Shown here one piece after another: positions 16,505 to 26,049 of a stretch of 64,000 nt of DNA. The position numbers and the translations under genes were made by a program. The stretch is from assembly GCA_963757265.1 (NCBI GenBank), contig CAVWRA010000006.1:1674001-1738000 (forward strand). Direction: 5' to 3'. The notes under the pieces are model-generated. The model saw only the letters and a list, made by a program, of their open reading frames with translations, was not told the origin of the DNA and did no database searches. Every line of letters begins with the position of its first letter. Position 1 is the first letter of the stretch. Source of the DNA: CAIVVT01 sp963757265 (GTDB taxonomy: Bacteria; Acidobacteriota; Terriglobia; Bryobacterales; Bryobacteraceae).

Positions 16505-17956
16505 ATGGATGCCAAAGCGCTGCCATACAAGCCCAATCCCAAAGCTCCGCGGCAGGTGCTGCCGGTCCTGCAGCCGGAGGTGCGGGCCAAGTCGGCGGGA
16601 GAGGTGGCGCTAGGGTTCACCGCGGACGAGGTGAGCGTCGAGGCGCAGCGCTGTTTGCAATGCCCGAAACCGGCGTGCATCAACGCCTGCCCGCTGCACA
16701 TCGACGTGAAGCGCTTCATCCGGCGGCTGGCCGAGGGCGACGCGCAGGGCGCGGTCGACGTCATCAGCGAGCAGAGCCCGTTTCCGGGCGTGTGCGGGCG
16801 GGTGTGCCAGCACGAGCTGTTCTGCGAGGATGCCTGTCTGATCGCGAAGAAGTTCGGGCCGGTGGCGATTGGCTCGCTGGAGCGATTCGCGGCCGACCAG
16901 GCGCGCCTGGCGCAGGCCGAGACGACGCCCGGTGCGGTGCCGCAGCCGACCGGCAAGAAGGTCGCGCTGGTGGGCAGCGGGCCGGCGTCGCTGATCGCGG
17001 CCTACGACCTGGTGCGGAAGAACTACCGCGTGACGGTCTTCGAAGCGCTGCACCGGCTGGGCGGCGTGCTGGCCTACGGCATCCCGAATTTCCGGCTGCC
17101 GCGCGAGATTCTGCACGAGGAGATCGCGCGGCTGCAGAACATGGGCGTTGAGTTCGTCACGGACTTCATCGTGGGCAAGACGGCGTCGCTGGAGGAACTG
17201 TTCGAGGAGGGCTACGAGGCGGTGTTCATCGGCACAGGGGCGGGACTGCCGTTCCTGATGGGCATCCCCGGCGAGAACCTGCTGGGCGTCTACACGGCCA
17301 ACGAATTCCTGACGCGCATCAACCTGATGGAGGCCTACAAGTTTCCCCAGGCGGTGACGCCGGTGCGGGTCGGGAAGCGGACGATCGTGGTGGGCGGCGG
17401 CAATTCGGCCATGGACGCGGCGCGCTGGGCCAAGCGCTTCGGCGCGGAGAGCATCGTGCTGTTCCGCCGCGGGCGGGCCGAGATGCGGGCGCGCGTTGAG
17501 GAGATCGAGCACGCCGAAGAGGAGGGCGTGATCTTCCACTTTTTGGCCGCGCCGGTGGCGCTGTATGGCGACGAGCAGGGCAACGTGACCGAGATGGAGT
17601 GCATCAAGATGGAGCTGGGCGCGCCGGATTCGTCGGGCCGCCCGGCGCCGGTGCCGATTCCGGGGAGCGAGTTCCGCATTCGGGTGGACACGGTGGTCGC
17701 GGCGATCGGGCAGGCGCCGAATCCGACGCTACAGAAAGTGACGCCGCAACTGGTGACCAAGCGCGGCAAGATCGTGGTCAACGAGTGGGGCGAGACGTCG
17801 ATGGCCAAGGTTTACGCCGGCGGCGACGTAGTGCGCGGCGGCTCGACGGTTATTCTGGCGATGCGCGACGGGCGCGCCGCGGCCGAGGCGATCGACAAGG
17901 CGCTGCGGGAGACCCAGGCGTCACAGGAGCAGGCCCCGGAGGAGGTGCGGGCATGA
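16505..17956 (+). CDS. nfnB: NADPH-dependent (glutamate synthase small subunit-like) flavoprotein, NfnB/SudA type
   Basis: Starting at the ATG at 16505 the protein has 483 residues. The N-terminal iron-sulfur region has CLQCPKPACINACP and a second cluster, GVCGRVCQHELFCEDAC. A FAD-binding GSGPASLIAAYDL and a NADPH-binding VVGGGNSAMDAARWAKR follow, and the end has YAGGDVVRGGSTVILAMRDG. It matches the large subunit of NfnAB transhydrogenases and SudA. The partner subunit overlaps it by 4 bases. The complex couples NADH, NADPH and ferredoxin pools by electron bifurcation. Glutamate synthase small subunit is the alternative label, but no gltB-type large subunit is present. Confidence 0.86.
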   Translation: MDAKALPYKPNPKAPRQVLPVLQPEVRAKSAGEVALGFTADEVSVEAQRCLQCPKPACINACPLHIDVKRFIRRLAEGDAQGAVDVISEQSPFPGVCGRVCQHELFCEDACLIAKKFGPVAIGSLERFAADQARLAQAETTPGAVPQPTGKKVALVGSGPASLIAAYDLVRKNYRVTVFEALHRLGGVLAYGIPNFRLPREILHEEIARLQNMGVEFVTDFIVGKTASLEELFEEGYEAVFIGTGAGLPFLMGIPGENLLGVYTANEFLTRINLMEAYKFPQAVTPVRVGKRTIVVGGGNSAMDAARWAKRFGAESIVLFRRGRAEMRARVEEIEHAEEEGVIFHFLAAPVALYGDEQGNVTEMECIKMELGAPDSSGRPAPVPIPGSEFRIRVDTVVAAIGQAPNPTLQKVTPQLVTKRGKIVVNEWGETSMAKVYAGGDVVRGGSTVILAMRDGRAAAEAIDKALRETQASQEQAPEEVRA

Positions 17957-18789
17957 ACCTCGTGCTCGACAAACGACAGCTCGGCCCCGAGGTGTTCCAA
18001 CTGGAGGTGCAGGCGCCGCGCATCCAGAAGCGCTGGAAAGCGGGCCAGTTCGTCATCATCCGGCCACTCACGACGAGCGAACGGATTCCGCTGACGCTGG
18101 TCGATTCGAACGCTGAACGGCACTCGGTGACGCTGGTGATCCAGGCCATCGGCAACACGACGAAAGAGGCCGTGGCGCTCCAGCCGGGCCAGTTCGTGGC
18201 CGATGTCGTGGGGCCGTTGGGCGAGCCGGCGTCGATGAGTGAGGGCCAGCGCGTGGTGTGCATGGCCGGGGGCGTGGGCGTGGCCGAAGTGCTGCCGGTG
18301 GCGAAGGCTTTCCGGGAGCATGGCAACCATGTGACAGCGCTGTGCGGGGCGCGGTCGGATTCGCTGCGGATCCTGGACGCGGAGCTGAAGCAGTGCGTCG
18401 ATCGGCTCGAGTGGGCCACCGACGACGGGACTTACGGCTTCCACGGCAACGTGCTGCAGCTTTTGCAGAGCATCGCCAAGCCGGGGGACTACGACATCGG
18501 CCACGTGATCGGGCCGATCCCGATGATGAAGGCCGTGGCCAACTCGACGCGCGACTGGGGCATGAAGCTCTACGCCAGCCTGAACCCGATCATGATCGAC
18601 GGAACGGGAATGTGCGGCGGCTGCCGCATTACGGTGGGCAAAGAGGTGAAATTCGCGTGCGTCGACGGTCCGGAGTTCGACGCGTACCTGGTGGATTTCG
18701 ACGAACTGGCGCGGCGCAACCGGGCGTATCGCGAGATGGAGCAGCGCGTGATGACGGAACACGCGTGCCGGATCGGGCTGGGCGGCTGA
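17953..18789 (+). CDS. nfnA: Ferredoxin-NADP reductase-like subunit, NfnA/SudB type
   Basis: The 278-residue protein overlaps the NfnB stop by 4 bases (ATGA) and has GGAGG 7 bases before its ATG. It is a ferredoxin-reductase-family FAD/NAD protein (WKAGQFVIIRP, then MAGGVGVAEVLPVAKAF) with a C-terminal [2Fe-2S] motif, GTGMCGGCRITV followed by FACVDGPEF. This composition is the small subunit of NfnAB, which binds NAD(H). The order nfnB-nfnA with overlap supports a single heterodimer. The transhydrogenase would help balance redox during the propionate pathway encoded nearby. Confidence 0.86.
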   Translation: MNLVLDKRQLGPEVFQLEVQAPRIQKRWKAGQFVIIRPLTTSERIPLTLVDSNAERHSVTLVIQAIGNTTKEAVALQPGQFVADVVGPLGEPASMSEGQRVVCMAGGVGVAEVLPVAKAFREHGNHVTALCGARSDSLRILDAELKQCVDRLEWATDDGTYGFHGNVLQLLQSIAKPGDYDIGHVIGPIPMMKAVANSTRDWGMKLYASLNPIMIDGTGMCGGCRITVGKEVKFACVDGPEFDAYLVDFDELARRNRAYREMEQRVMTEHACRIGLGG

Positions 18790-18812
18790 GCTACTGGCCG
18801 CCGGCGCGGATG

Positions 18813-18818
18813 TATCCT
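18813..18818 (+). promoter_or_regulatory. -10-like hexamer (TATCCT), leaderless type, dCMP deaminase gene
   Basis: TATCCT, preceded by TG, ends 7 bases before the ATG at 18826. No Shine-Dalgarno sequence is present. Confidence 0.4.
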
Positions 18819-18825
18819 AATTGAG

Positions 18826-19311
18826 ATGCAGCCCGGCGTGCCGACCTGGGACGAGTACTTCCTCGAAATCTGCCGCACGGTGTCGCGTCGCAGCAAGGAC
18901 CCCAACACCAAGCTCGGCGCGGTGGTCGTGGGGCCGGCGCACGAGATCCGCGCGACGGGCTACAACAGCCTGGTGCGGGGCATCCGCGACGACGTGCCGG
19001 AGCGGCTGGTGCGCCCCGAGAAGTACCTGTGGATGGAGCACGCCGAGCGCAACGCGATCTACAACGCGGCGCGGCACGGAGTGCAGATGCAGGGCTGCAC
19101 GCTGTACGTCGAGCTGCTGCCGTGCATGGACTGCGCGCGGGCGATCGTGCAGGCCGGCATCAAGGAAGTCGTCGTCGACGGCGAACGGGTGAAGGAGTAT
19201 TGGAGCGAGCAATACACGCCCCATTTCGAGCACATCCGGACGATGTTCCGCGAGGCGGGCGTCGGGCTGCGCGCGGTGCCGCCGGTCGAGGGAGAGGAAC
19301 CGCAGCCATAG
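18826..19311 (+). CDS. comEB: dCMP/deoxycytidylate deaminase, ComEB family
   Basis: The protein has 161 residues. The zinc-dependent deaminase motifs are clear: His and Glu in HAERNAIYNAA, and the two Cys ligands in LPCMDCARAIV. The N-terminal SKDPNTKLGAVVVG is typical of dCMP deaminases, which make dUMP for thymidylate synthesis. The length is normal. It probably has its own leaderless promoter in the 36-base gap after nfnA. Confidence 0.85.
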   Translation: MQPGVPTWDEYFLEICRTVSRRSKDPNTKLGAVVVGPAHEIRATGYNSLVRGIRDDVPERLVRPEKYLWMEHAERNAIYNAARHGVQMQGCTLYVELLPCMDCARAIVQAGIKEVVVDGERVKEYWSEQYTPHFEHIRTMFREAGVGLRAVPPVEGEEPQP

Positions 19312-19374
19312 CAACCCCGCGCGACGCCCGGCTGGTGGCGGACGGCGGCGTGGGGCCTCGGTTTCAGGATCCGG

Positions 19375-20874
19375 CTACTTCCACTCGTCCCAGTTGATAT
19401 TGCGCATGTCGCCATGGCGCAGGAACTGGCGGTGCATGGCGGGGCCCAGCGAGAGCGAGAAGGGCTCATGGCCCTGCTTGACCATGTGCAGGTAGGCGTG
19501 GAGCTGGTCCTTGAACGTGGGGTGCGCGCAGTGGTTGATGATCAGCTCGGCGCGCTCGTGGGGATCCTTGCCGCGCAGGTCGGCGATTCCCTGTTCGGTG
19601 ACGACGATCTGGACCGAGTGCTCGCTGTGATCCATGTGGCTGACCAGCGGGACGATGGTCGAGATCTTGCCGCCCTTGGCGGTGGAGGGGCAGCTGAAGA
19701 TCGAGAGGTAGGCGTTGCGCGTGAAATCGCCCGAGCCGCCGATCCCATTCATCATCTGCCGGCCCATGACGTGGGTTGAATTCACGTTGCCCTCGAGATC
19801 GACCTCGATGGCCGTGTTCATCGACACGACGCCCAGGCGCCGGACGACCTCGGGATTGTTGGAGATCTCCTGCGGGCGCATGATGATGCACTGGCGGAAG
19901 CGATGCAGGCCGCCGGTCAGACGCGCCATCATCTCCGGGCTCAGGGTCAGCGAGCAGGTGGAGGCGAATCGGCACCGGCCGCTCTCGAGCAGCGGGATCA
20001 CGGAGTCCTGCAGAACCTCGGTGTACATCTCGAAGTTGGGGATCTCGGGATGGACGCCCAGCGCGGCCAGGACCGAATTGGCGATGTCGCCGACGCCCGA
20101 CTGCAACGGCAGGAAGGACGGCGGAATGCGGCCGGCGCGCATTTCGCCGACCAGGAACTCGGCGACGTTCTGGCCGATCTTTTCGGTTTCCGGCGTGGGC
20201 TCGGAGAACGCTCCGGATTCATCGTTCTCGTGCGTTTCAACGACGCCGGCGATCCGCGCCGGATCGATGATGGCGATCGGCGAGCCGATGCGGTCGCAGC
20301 AACTGAAAACGGGGATCTCGTGGCGCGCCGGCGGATCCTTGGGTTCAAAAATATCGTGCATGCCGAGCAGCGTGGGGGGGTGCATCGAGTTCAACTCGAT
20401 CAGCACCTTGGCGGCCTCGCGCAGGTAGGTCGGTGCGGCGCCGACGGCCGTGCTGAGCACGACGCCTCCGCCGCTGGACAGGTCACAGGCTTCGATGACG
20501 GCCCAATGGACCTTCCCCAGGAAGCCGTAGCGCACCGCCTGAGGCAGCAGCGACAGGTGCATGTCGACAAAGCGCACCTTGCCGGAGTTGATCTGCGAGC
20601 GCAGCAGCGCGTCAGACTGGTACGGGGTGCGGAAGCTGATGGCCTCGGCCTCGGCCAGGGCGGCATCGAGCGAGCGCCCGGTCGAGGCGCCGGTGAGGAC
20701 GCCGACTTTGAACTCGCGGCCCAGCGCGTGCTCGGCCTTGGCGCGCTCCGCAAGGGCGCGTGGAATGGCCTTGGGAGAACCGGCCGGCGTGAAACCGCTG
20801 AACCCGATGGTTTCGCCGTCTTGAATCAGGGCGGCGGCCTCTTCGGGGGTCAGAATCGGATAGGGCAGGGACAT
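19375..20874 (-). CDS. Acetyl-CoA hydrolase/succinyl-CoA:acetate (propionate) CoA-transferase family
   Basis: Read from the ATG at 20874 (GGAG 10 bases upstream), the product has 499 residues, the usual length for this family. The catalytic Glu is in NTAIEVDLEGNVN, followed by the family's GGSGDFTRNAYLS and VTEQGIADLRGKDP. These enzymes move CoA between succinyl-CoA and acetate or propionate. As the last gene of the methylmalonyl-CoA operon it would close the Wood-Werkman cycle by making propionate and recharging succinate. The exact acceptor cannot be fixed from sequence. Confidence 0.86.
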   Translation of the reverse strand: MSLPYPILTPEEAAALIQDGETIGFSGFTPAGSPKAIPRALAERAKAEHALGREFKVGVLTGASTGRSLDAALAEAEAISFRTPYQSDALLRSQINSGKVRFVDMHLSLLPQAVRYGFLGKVHWAVIEACDLSSGGGVVLSTAVGAAPTYLREAAKVLIELNSMHPPTLLGMHDIFEPKDPPARHEIPVFSCCDRIGSPIAIIDPARIAGVVETHENDESGAFSEPTPETEKIGQNVAEFLVGEMRAGRIPPSFLPLQSGVGDIANSVLAALGVHPEIPNFEMYTEVLQDSVIPLLESGRCRFASTCSLTLSPEMMARLTGGLHRFRQCIIMRPQEISNNPEVVRRLGVVSMNTAIEVDLEGNVNSTHVMGRQMMNGIGGSGDFTRNAYLSIFSCPSTAKGGKISTIVPLVSHMDHSEHSVQIVVTEQGIADLRGKDPHERAELIINHCAHPTFKDQLHAYLHMVKQGHEPFSLSLGPAMHRQFLRHGDMRNINWDEWK

Positions 20875-20893
20875 GATTGCATTACTCCTTGAC

Positions 20894-22006
20894 TTAAAAA
20901 CCGTGGTCCGGTCCAGGCGGAGGGGAAGCTGAGCGGGCGGGCGCGGTCTCACCTGGGCGCGGCCTGGCGGGATGCCGGAACAGCGTCAGCAGCTCGCGGG
21001 CGGCGGTGAATGGCGTGGCGTGCGCGGCGCGCACGGCTTCTTCCAACTCGGGCATGCGGTCGCGGACAGCCGGATTGCGGTAGAACTCTTCCTCCAGGCC
21101 GGCCAGAATCAGCTCGCGCATCCAGGCCAGCGCCTGCTGGCGGCGGCGGCGCAGGAACCAGCCCGAGGCCAGCATCTTCTCGTGGTGCTGCAGGACCATT
21201 TCCCAAATCTCGCGGATGCCCTCGTTGGCCAGGGCCGAACAGGTCACCACGCGCGGCGTCCAGCCGTCGGGGCTGGGCGGGAACAGATGCAGCGCGCCGG
21301 CGTATTCGACGCGCGCTTGCTCGGCTTTCTGGCGGTTGTCGCCATCGGCTTTGTTGATGGCCAGGGCGTCGAGCATCTCGAGGATGCCGCGTTTGATGCC
21401 CTGCAGTTCGTCGCCGGCGCCGGAGAGCATCAGCAGGAGAAAGAAATCGGTCATCGAGCGCACGGCGGTCTCGGATTGGCCGACGCCGACGGTCTCGACG
21501 AGAATGTTGCGGTAGCCCGCGGCTTCGCACAGCAGGGTGGTTTCGCGGGTGCGCCGGGCGACGCCGCCGAGATGGCCGCGCGCGGGCGATGGGCGGATGA
21601 AGGCGCGTTCCTCGGCCGAGAGCCGCTCCATTCGCGTTTTGTCGCCCAGGATGCTGCCGCCGGAGACAGGACTGGATGGGTCGACGCTGAGCACGGCGAC
21701 CTTCTCGCCGCGGTCGCGCACGATGTGCATGCCAAGGGCGTCAATGAAAGTGCTCTTGCCCGCCCCGGGCACGCCGGTGATTCCCACGCGCAGCGAATCG
21801 CCGCTCTCGGCGAGGACGCCCTGCAGGATCTCCGCCGCCAGCTCGCCGTCGCTTTCCAGATCGCTTTCAATGACTGTGATGGCGCGCGCGAGCGTCACCC
21901 GATCCCCCTGGAGGACTCCTTCGATGTAGGCTTCGGGCTTCAGGCGTCCGTGGCGCCGCACGTGCGCCGCCGATTCGCGCGAGTTCCCGCTACATTCTGG
22001 CTGCAC
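20894..22006 (-). CDS. meaB: Methylmalonyl-CoA mutase-associated GTPase MeaB
   Basis: The protein has 370 residues from a GTG at 22006 that overlaps the mutase gene by 17 bases. The Walker A loop is GVPGAGKST, followed by SVDPSSPVSGGSILGDKTRM, ETVGVGQSE and the guanine-specificity motif NKADGDN. MeaB proteins load B12 into the mutase and protect it from inactivation. The open frame extends upstream into the mutase, but the extra 42 codons have no family resemblance. Overlap with the mutase indicates translational coupling. Confidence 0.88.
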   Translation of the reverse strand: MQPECSGNSRESAAHVRRHGRLKPEAYIEGVLQGDRVTLARAITVIESDLESDGELAAEILQGVLAESGDSLRVGITGVPGAGKSTFIDALGMHIVRDRGEKVAVLSVDPSSPVSGGSILGDKTRMERLSAEERAFIRPSPARGHLGGVARRTRETTLLCEAAGYRNILVETVGVGQSETAVRSMTDFFLLLMLSGAGDELQGIKRGILEMLDALAINKADGDNRQKAEQARVEYAGALHLFPPSPDGWTPRVVTCSALANEGIREIWEMVLQHHEKMLASGWFLRRRRQQALAWMRELILAGLEEEFYRNPAVRDRMPELEEAVRAAHATPFTAARELLTLFRHPARPRPGETAPARSASPPPGPDHGF

Positions 22007-24164
22007 GAGGGTTTCCCGTGAGCAGTGCTTCCAGTACCTTCTGCGCGCACAGCGGAATGACGGTGCCGGGCCCGTAGACGCCGGCCACGCCCGCCGCGTA
22101 CAGCTCGTCGTAATCCTGCGGTGGAATGACACCGCCGACCACCACCAGGATGTCCTCGCGGCCCAACTTCTTCAGCTCCGCGATGACCTCCGGCACGAGC
22201 GTCTTGTGCCCGCCGGCGAGCGTCGAAACGCCGAGTACATCGACGTCGCTCTCCACCGCCATGCGGGCCAGTTCCTTGGGCGTCTGGAAGAGCGGCCCGA
22301 CGTCGACGTCGAAGCCTTCGTCGGCGAAGGCCGTGGCGATCACCTTGGCGCCGCGGTCGTGGCCGTCCTGGCCCATTTTGCCAACCAGAATGCGCGGGCG
22401 CCGGCCCTCGGCGGCGGCGAACTCGTCGGCCAGCTTGCGCGCTTTCTGAAACTCAGGGTCGGACTGGCTCTCGGACGAGTAGACGCCCGAGATGGTGCGG
22501 TTCACGGCCTGGTACCTCCCGAACACCTGTTCGAGAGCATACGAGATTTCGCCCAGCGTGGCACGCACCCGCGCCGCCTGGACGGAGAGGTCGAGCAGAT
22601 TGCCTTCGCCGGTTTCGGCCGAGCGGCGCAGCGCGTCCAGGGCGTGTTCGACTTCGGCCTGGCTGCGCTTGCTCTTGGTTTCATTGAGCCGCTGGATCTG
22701 GCTCTCGCGCACGGCGCGGTTGTCCACCTCGCGCACCGCGATCGGCGCTTCGTCGTGGTACAGGTACTTGTTCACCCCGACGATGACTTCCTTGCCCGAG
22801 TCAATGCGCGCCTGGCGCCGCGCGGCGGCCTCCTCGATGCGCATCTTCGGCAGGCCGGTTTCGATGGCCTTGGTCATGCCGCCAAGCTGTTCGACTTCCT
22901 CGATCAAGCTCCACGCCTTGTGCATCAGGTCGTGGGTCAGCGACTCGACGTAATAGCTGCCAGCCCAGGGATCGACGACTTTGCAGATGCCGGTCTCCTC
23001 CTGCAGATAGATCTGCGTGTCGCGGGCGATGCGGGCGGAGAAATCGGTCGGCAGGGCGATGGCTTCGTCCAGCGCGTTGGTGTGCAGCGACTGGGTGTGG
23101 CCCAGCGCCGCGGCCATGGCTTCGACGCACGTGCGCACCACGTTGTTGAAGACATCCTGCGCCGTCAGGCTCCAGCCGGAGGTCTGCGAATGCGTCCGCA
23201 GCGCCATCGACTTGGAGTTTTTGGGCCCCAGCGACTTCACGATCTTCGCCCACAGCACGCGCGCTGCGCGCAGCTTGGCGATCTCCATGAAGTGGTTCAT
23301 GCCGATGCCCCAGAAGAACGAAAGCCGCGGGGCGAACTGGTCCACGCTCAAGCCCGCCTTCAGGCCGGTGCGGAGGTATTCGAGGCCGTCGGCCAGCGTG
23401 TAGGCGAGCTCGATGTCGGCCGTGGCGCCGGCTTCCTGCATGTGGTAGCCGGAGATCGAAATGCAGTTGAATTTCGGCATCTGCGCCGACGAGTAGCGGA
23501 AGATGTCGCCGATAATGCGCATCGAAGGAGTGGGCGGATAGATGTACGTGTTGCGGACCATGAACTCCTTGAGGATGTCGTTCTGGATGGTCCCGTCGAG
23601 CTTGACCGGGGGAACGCCCTGTTCCTCGGCGGCGACAATGTAGAACGCCATCACGGGCAGCACGGCCCCGTTCATGGTCATCGAGACGGACATCTGGTCG
23701 AGCGGGATCTTGTCGAAGAGGATCTTCATGTCCTCGACCGAGGAGATGGCCACGCCGGCCTTGCCGACGTCGCCGGTGACGCGCTCGTGGTCGGAATCGT
23801 AGCCGCGGTGCGTGGCCAGATCAAAAGCCACGGAAAGGCCCTTCTGCCCGGCCGCGAGATTGCGCCGGTAGAAGGCGTTCGACTCCTCGGCGGTGGAGAA
23901 ACCGGCGTATTGGCGGATGGTCCACGGCCGCATGACGTACATCGTCGAGTACGGCCCGCGCAGGTAGGGCGGAAGTCCGGCGGCGTAGTGCAGATGCTCC
24001 ATCGCGGCCAGGTCGGCGGCGGTGTAGTACGGCTTCACGGCGATGCCCTCGTTGGTCAGCCAGGCGCCGCCAGCCGCCGGAACAGGCGCGCCGTGGCGCG
24101 CGGGAGCGAAATCGATCTTGCTGAAATCCGGTTTCATGGCCGTCTTGTTCGTGGTTGAGCTCAT
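21990..24164 (-). CDS. mutB: Methylmalonyl-CoA mutase, large (catalytic, B12-binding) subunit
   Basis: The 724-residue protein has the full catalytic barrel (MYVMRPWTIRQYAGFSTAEE, MTMNGAVLPVMAFYIVAAEE) and a C-terminal cobalamin domain with the lower-ligand motif DGHDRGAKVIA and GGVIPPQDY. It converts succinyl-CoA and (R)-methylmalonyl-CoA into each other by adenosylcobalamin radical chemistry. GGAGG lies 10 bases before the ATG. It is flanked by the small subunit gene and meaB in the same operon. Confidence 0.93.
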   Translation of the reverse strand: MSSTTNKTAMKPDFSKIDFAPARHGAPVPAAGGAWLTNEGIAVKPYYTAADLAAMEHLHYAAGLPPYLRGPYSTMYVMRPWTIRQYAGFSTAEESNAFYRRNLAAGQKGLSVAFDLATHRGYDSDHERVTGDVGKAGVAISSVEDMKILFDKIPLDQMSVSMTMNGAVLPVMAFYIVAAEEQGVPPVKLDGTIQNDILKEFMVRNTYIYPPTPSMRIIGDIFRYSSAQMPKFNCISISGYHMQEAGATADIELAYTLADGLEYLRTGLKAGLSVDQFAPRLSFFWGIGMNHFMEIAKLRAARVLWAKIVKSLGPKNSKSMALRTHSQTSGWSLTAQDVFNNVVRTCVEAMAAALGHTQSLHTNALDEAIALPTDFSARIARDTQIYLQEETGICKVVDPWAGSYYVESLTHDLMHKAWSLIEEVEQLGGMTKAIETGLPKMRIEEAAARRQARIDSGKEVIVGVNKYLYHDEAPIAVREVDNRAVRESQIQRLNETKSKRSQAEVEHALDALRRSAETGEGNLLDLSVQAARVRATLGEISYALEQVFGRYQAVNRTISGVYSSESQSDPEFQKARKLADEFAAAEGRRPRILVGKMGQDGHDRGAKVIATAFADEGFDVDVGPLFQTPKELARMAVESDVDVLGVSTLAGGHKTLVPEVIAELKKLGREDILVVVGGVIPPQDYDELYAAGVAGVYGPGTVIPLCAQKVLEALLTGNPRAARM

Positions 24165-24170
24165 GGATGT

Positions 24171-25580
24171 CTAGGCCTCCATTCCCAACCGGTCCTGCCA
24201 CGCCGTCAACGTCTCGACGGCATTGGACTGAACGTGCACAAAGCCTGCGACACCCGCGTGCTCGAGGGCCGTGATCTGCTCCTTCGGATTCCCGGCCACG
24301 ATCACCGGCACTCTCACCTTGGGACACACCTCCTGCGCCAGCGCCAGATACTCGGGGTCACCGGCGCACAGCACGACGATGTCGGCATCCTGCAACTCAG
24401 CCGATTCGACGATCTCGAACCCGGCGCAGCCGATGAAGTTCTGGCAGAACTGTGCGCGCGCCATGCGCATCTTCAGGTCGCCGCGCGTCAGCAGCAGCAC
24501 GCGCGGCGTGCGGCCGATCCTGGCGGCGTGACGCTGGGTACGCAGGCGGATCTTCTCGAACGCTTCGGCCAGGCGGCCGGCGGGGTCGTCCGGCCCGGGT
24601 TCCGCGATGCGCTCGGTCAGGTTGGGGTAGTTGTTGACGCCCACCAGCGTGCGGCGCCGCGCGGCGACGGCCTTCTGTTTGGCCTCGCGCGACTGTTTCA
24701 AGCCGGCGTCGACGATGCCCGCCGCAACCGCCCGCGAGTAGCCGCCTGCAGCCTCGATCTGCTGGAACAACTGCCAGGCGGCGCGAGCCATCGACGCGGT
24801 CAGCGCCTCGATGTAGTAGCTGCCGCCGGCAGCGTCGGCGACCTTGTCGAGGTGCGCCTCTTCCTTGAGGATCAGGTGGATGTTGCCGGCCAGCCGCTCG
24901 GGATAGTGGAAACTGCGCACACTCAGCGCGTCGCAGCCGCCCAGCGCGGCCGAGAGCGCTTCGGTGGTCGAACGCAGCAGGTTTGTCCAAGGGTCGCAGA
25001 CGCTCTTGTTGGTCAGCGCGGTGACGGCGTGGATCTTCATCCGGCAGGCTGCATCGCCTGCAGGTTCGAACGCCGCCACGGCCTGGGCCCACGTGAGGCG
25101 CGCCGCGCGGAGCTTAGCGATGGAGAAGAAGTAGTTGGAGCCGATCCCGAAAACGAATGTAATCTCCGGCGCCACGGCGTCTACCGTCGAGCCTTTTTCA
25201 ACCAACACGGCGAGCAGCTCCACGCCTTCGGCGAGCGCGTAAGCCAGTTCCTGAACTGCCGTCGCGCCGAGTTCGTGCAGCCGGTCGCCGCGCACGGCGT
25301 CGGACGGAATCTCGGGACTCTGCGCGATCTCCCAACCGGCCGCAGTGCCGCGCGTGAAGGGGAACTCGGCCGGGGCGATGTCGGCCTGGGCTTCCAGGCC
25401 GGCCAGGTCCTCCTGGCGGTAGTAAGGTCGGATCTTCAGCCCCTCGTCGGTGCGCCACACCAGCCGCTTCTCATAATCGGCGCCCTTCAGGTCGGCTTTG
25501 ATCACCGCTTCCCACTCCGCTGTGCCGACGGGCGGGAATTCCGCGGCCAGGTTCAAGTCATCGGCTTTGGCCTCAGGCAT
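24171..25580 (-). CDS. mutA: Methylmalonyl-CoA mutase, small (non-catalytic) subunit, shortened
   Basis: The protein has 469 residues against about 600-640 for typical small subunits. The N-terminal arm (WEAVIKADLKGADYEKRLVW, then GLKIRPYYRQEDL) is normal, but the next 150 or so residues of the barrel seem to be missing before GATAVQELAYALAEG. The C-terminal cobalamin-like domain lacks the DxHxxG ligand motif, as expected for a structural subunit. Frame and codon use are intact, so the shortening looks like a natural lineage feature. The start overlaps the epimerase stop by 8 bases. Confidence 0.86.
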   Translation of the reverse strand: MPEAKADDLNLAAEFPPVGTAEWEAVIKADLKGADYEKRLVWRTDEGLKIRPYYRQEDLAGLEAQADIAPAEFPFTRGTAAGWEIAQSPEIPSDAVRGDRLHELGATAVQELAYALAEGVELLAVLVEKGSTVDAVAPEITFVFGIGSNYFFSIAKLRAARLTWAQAVAAFEPAGDAACRMKIHAVTALTNKSVCDPWTNLLRSTTEALSAALGGCDALSVRSFHYPERLAGNIHLILKEEAHLDKVADAAGGSYYIEALTASMARAAWQLFQQIEAAGGYSRAVAAGIVDAGLKQSREAKQKAVAARRRTLVGVNNYPNLTERIAEPGPDDPAGRLAEAFEKIRLRTQRHAARIGRTPRVLLLTRGDLKMRMARAQFCQNFIGCAGFEIVESAELQDADIVVLCAGDPEYLALAQEVCPKVRVPVIVAGNPKEQITALEHAGVAGFVHVQSNAVETLTAWQDRLGMEA

Positions 25581-26022
25581 GGCTGGCGCCCTCCTGGACG
25601 ACCTCGATCAGGTAGCTGAAATCTTTGGGGTGGACGAAAAAAATCATCGTGCCGCGCGAGCCCGGTCCCGGTTCCTGGGTCAAGTGGAAGCCATGTTCCT
25701 TCATGTGGGCGTAGGCCTTTTGGATGTCCTTCACGCGAAAGGCGAGATGCGCGAAACCGCCGCGGCCACCCTGTTTTTCGATCTGCTTGGCCACCGGCGA
25801 TTCCGGCGAGAGCGGCTCCAGCAACTGGATCAGGTTCGGCCCATCGCCGATGCGCAACAGCACTTCTCGCACCTGGTGGGAGCCCAAAACCTCCTCGCGA
25901 TGCAGCTCGGTGAAACCCAGCGAGACGTACTTCTGCACCTGTGCTTCGAGCTCGCCCTGTTTGACCGCAATAGCGACGTGATCGACGAATTCAAATCCCG
26001 CGGCAATCAAATCCTGGACCAT
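25573..26022 (-). CDS. mce: Methylmalonyl-CoA epimerase
   Basis: This 149-residue glyoxalase-fold protein has the metal-binding His in FVDHVAIAV, then GGFAHLAFRV, and Glu in SYLIEVVQ. It converts (S)- and (R)-methylmalonyl-CoA, linking the transcarboxylase product with the mutase substrate. I took the ATG at 26022 (AGGAG 6 bases upstream) rather than a TTG two codons earlier. Confidence 0.9.
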   Translation of the reverse strand: MVQDLIAAGFEFVDHVAIAVKQGELEAQVQKYVSLGFTELHREEVLGSHQVREVLLRIGDGPNLIQLLEPLSPESPVAKQIEKQGGRGGFAHLAFRVKDIQKAYAHMKEHGFHLTQEPGPGSRGTMIFFVHPKDFSYLIEVVQEGASHA

Positions 26023-26049
26023 TTCCAACTCCTGTCCACAAGCTTGGCA

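Noticed and set aside
16505..17956. Glutamate synthase small subunit
   Set aside because: No large subunit is adjacent; the overlapping partner is a ferredoxin-reductase-like [2Fe-2S] flavoprotein, which fits NfnAB/SudAB.
22206..24158. Long plus-strand open frame (650 codons) opposite the mutase gene
   Set aside because: It mirrors the codon pattern of the conserved minus-strand mutase and has no protein-like features. GC-rich genes create such antisense frames; the same applies to 26868-28367, 28804-30045, 55649-57655 and others.
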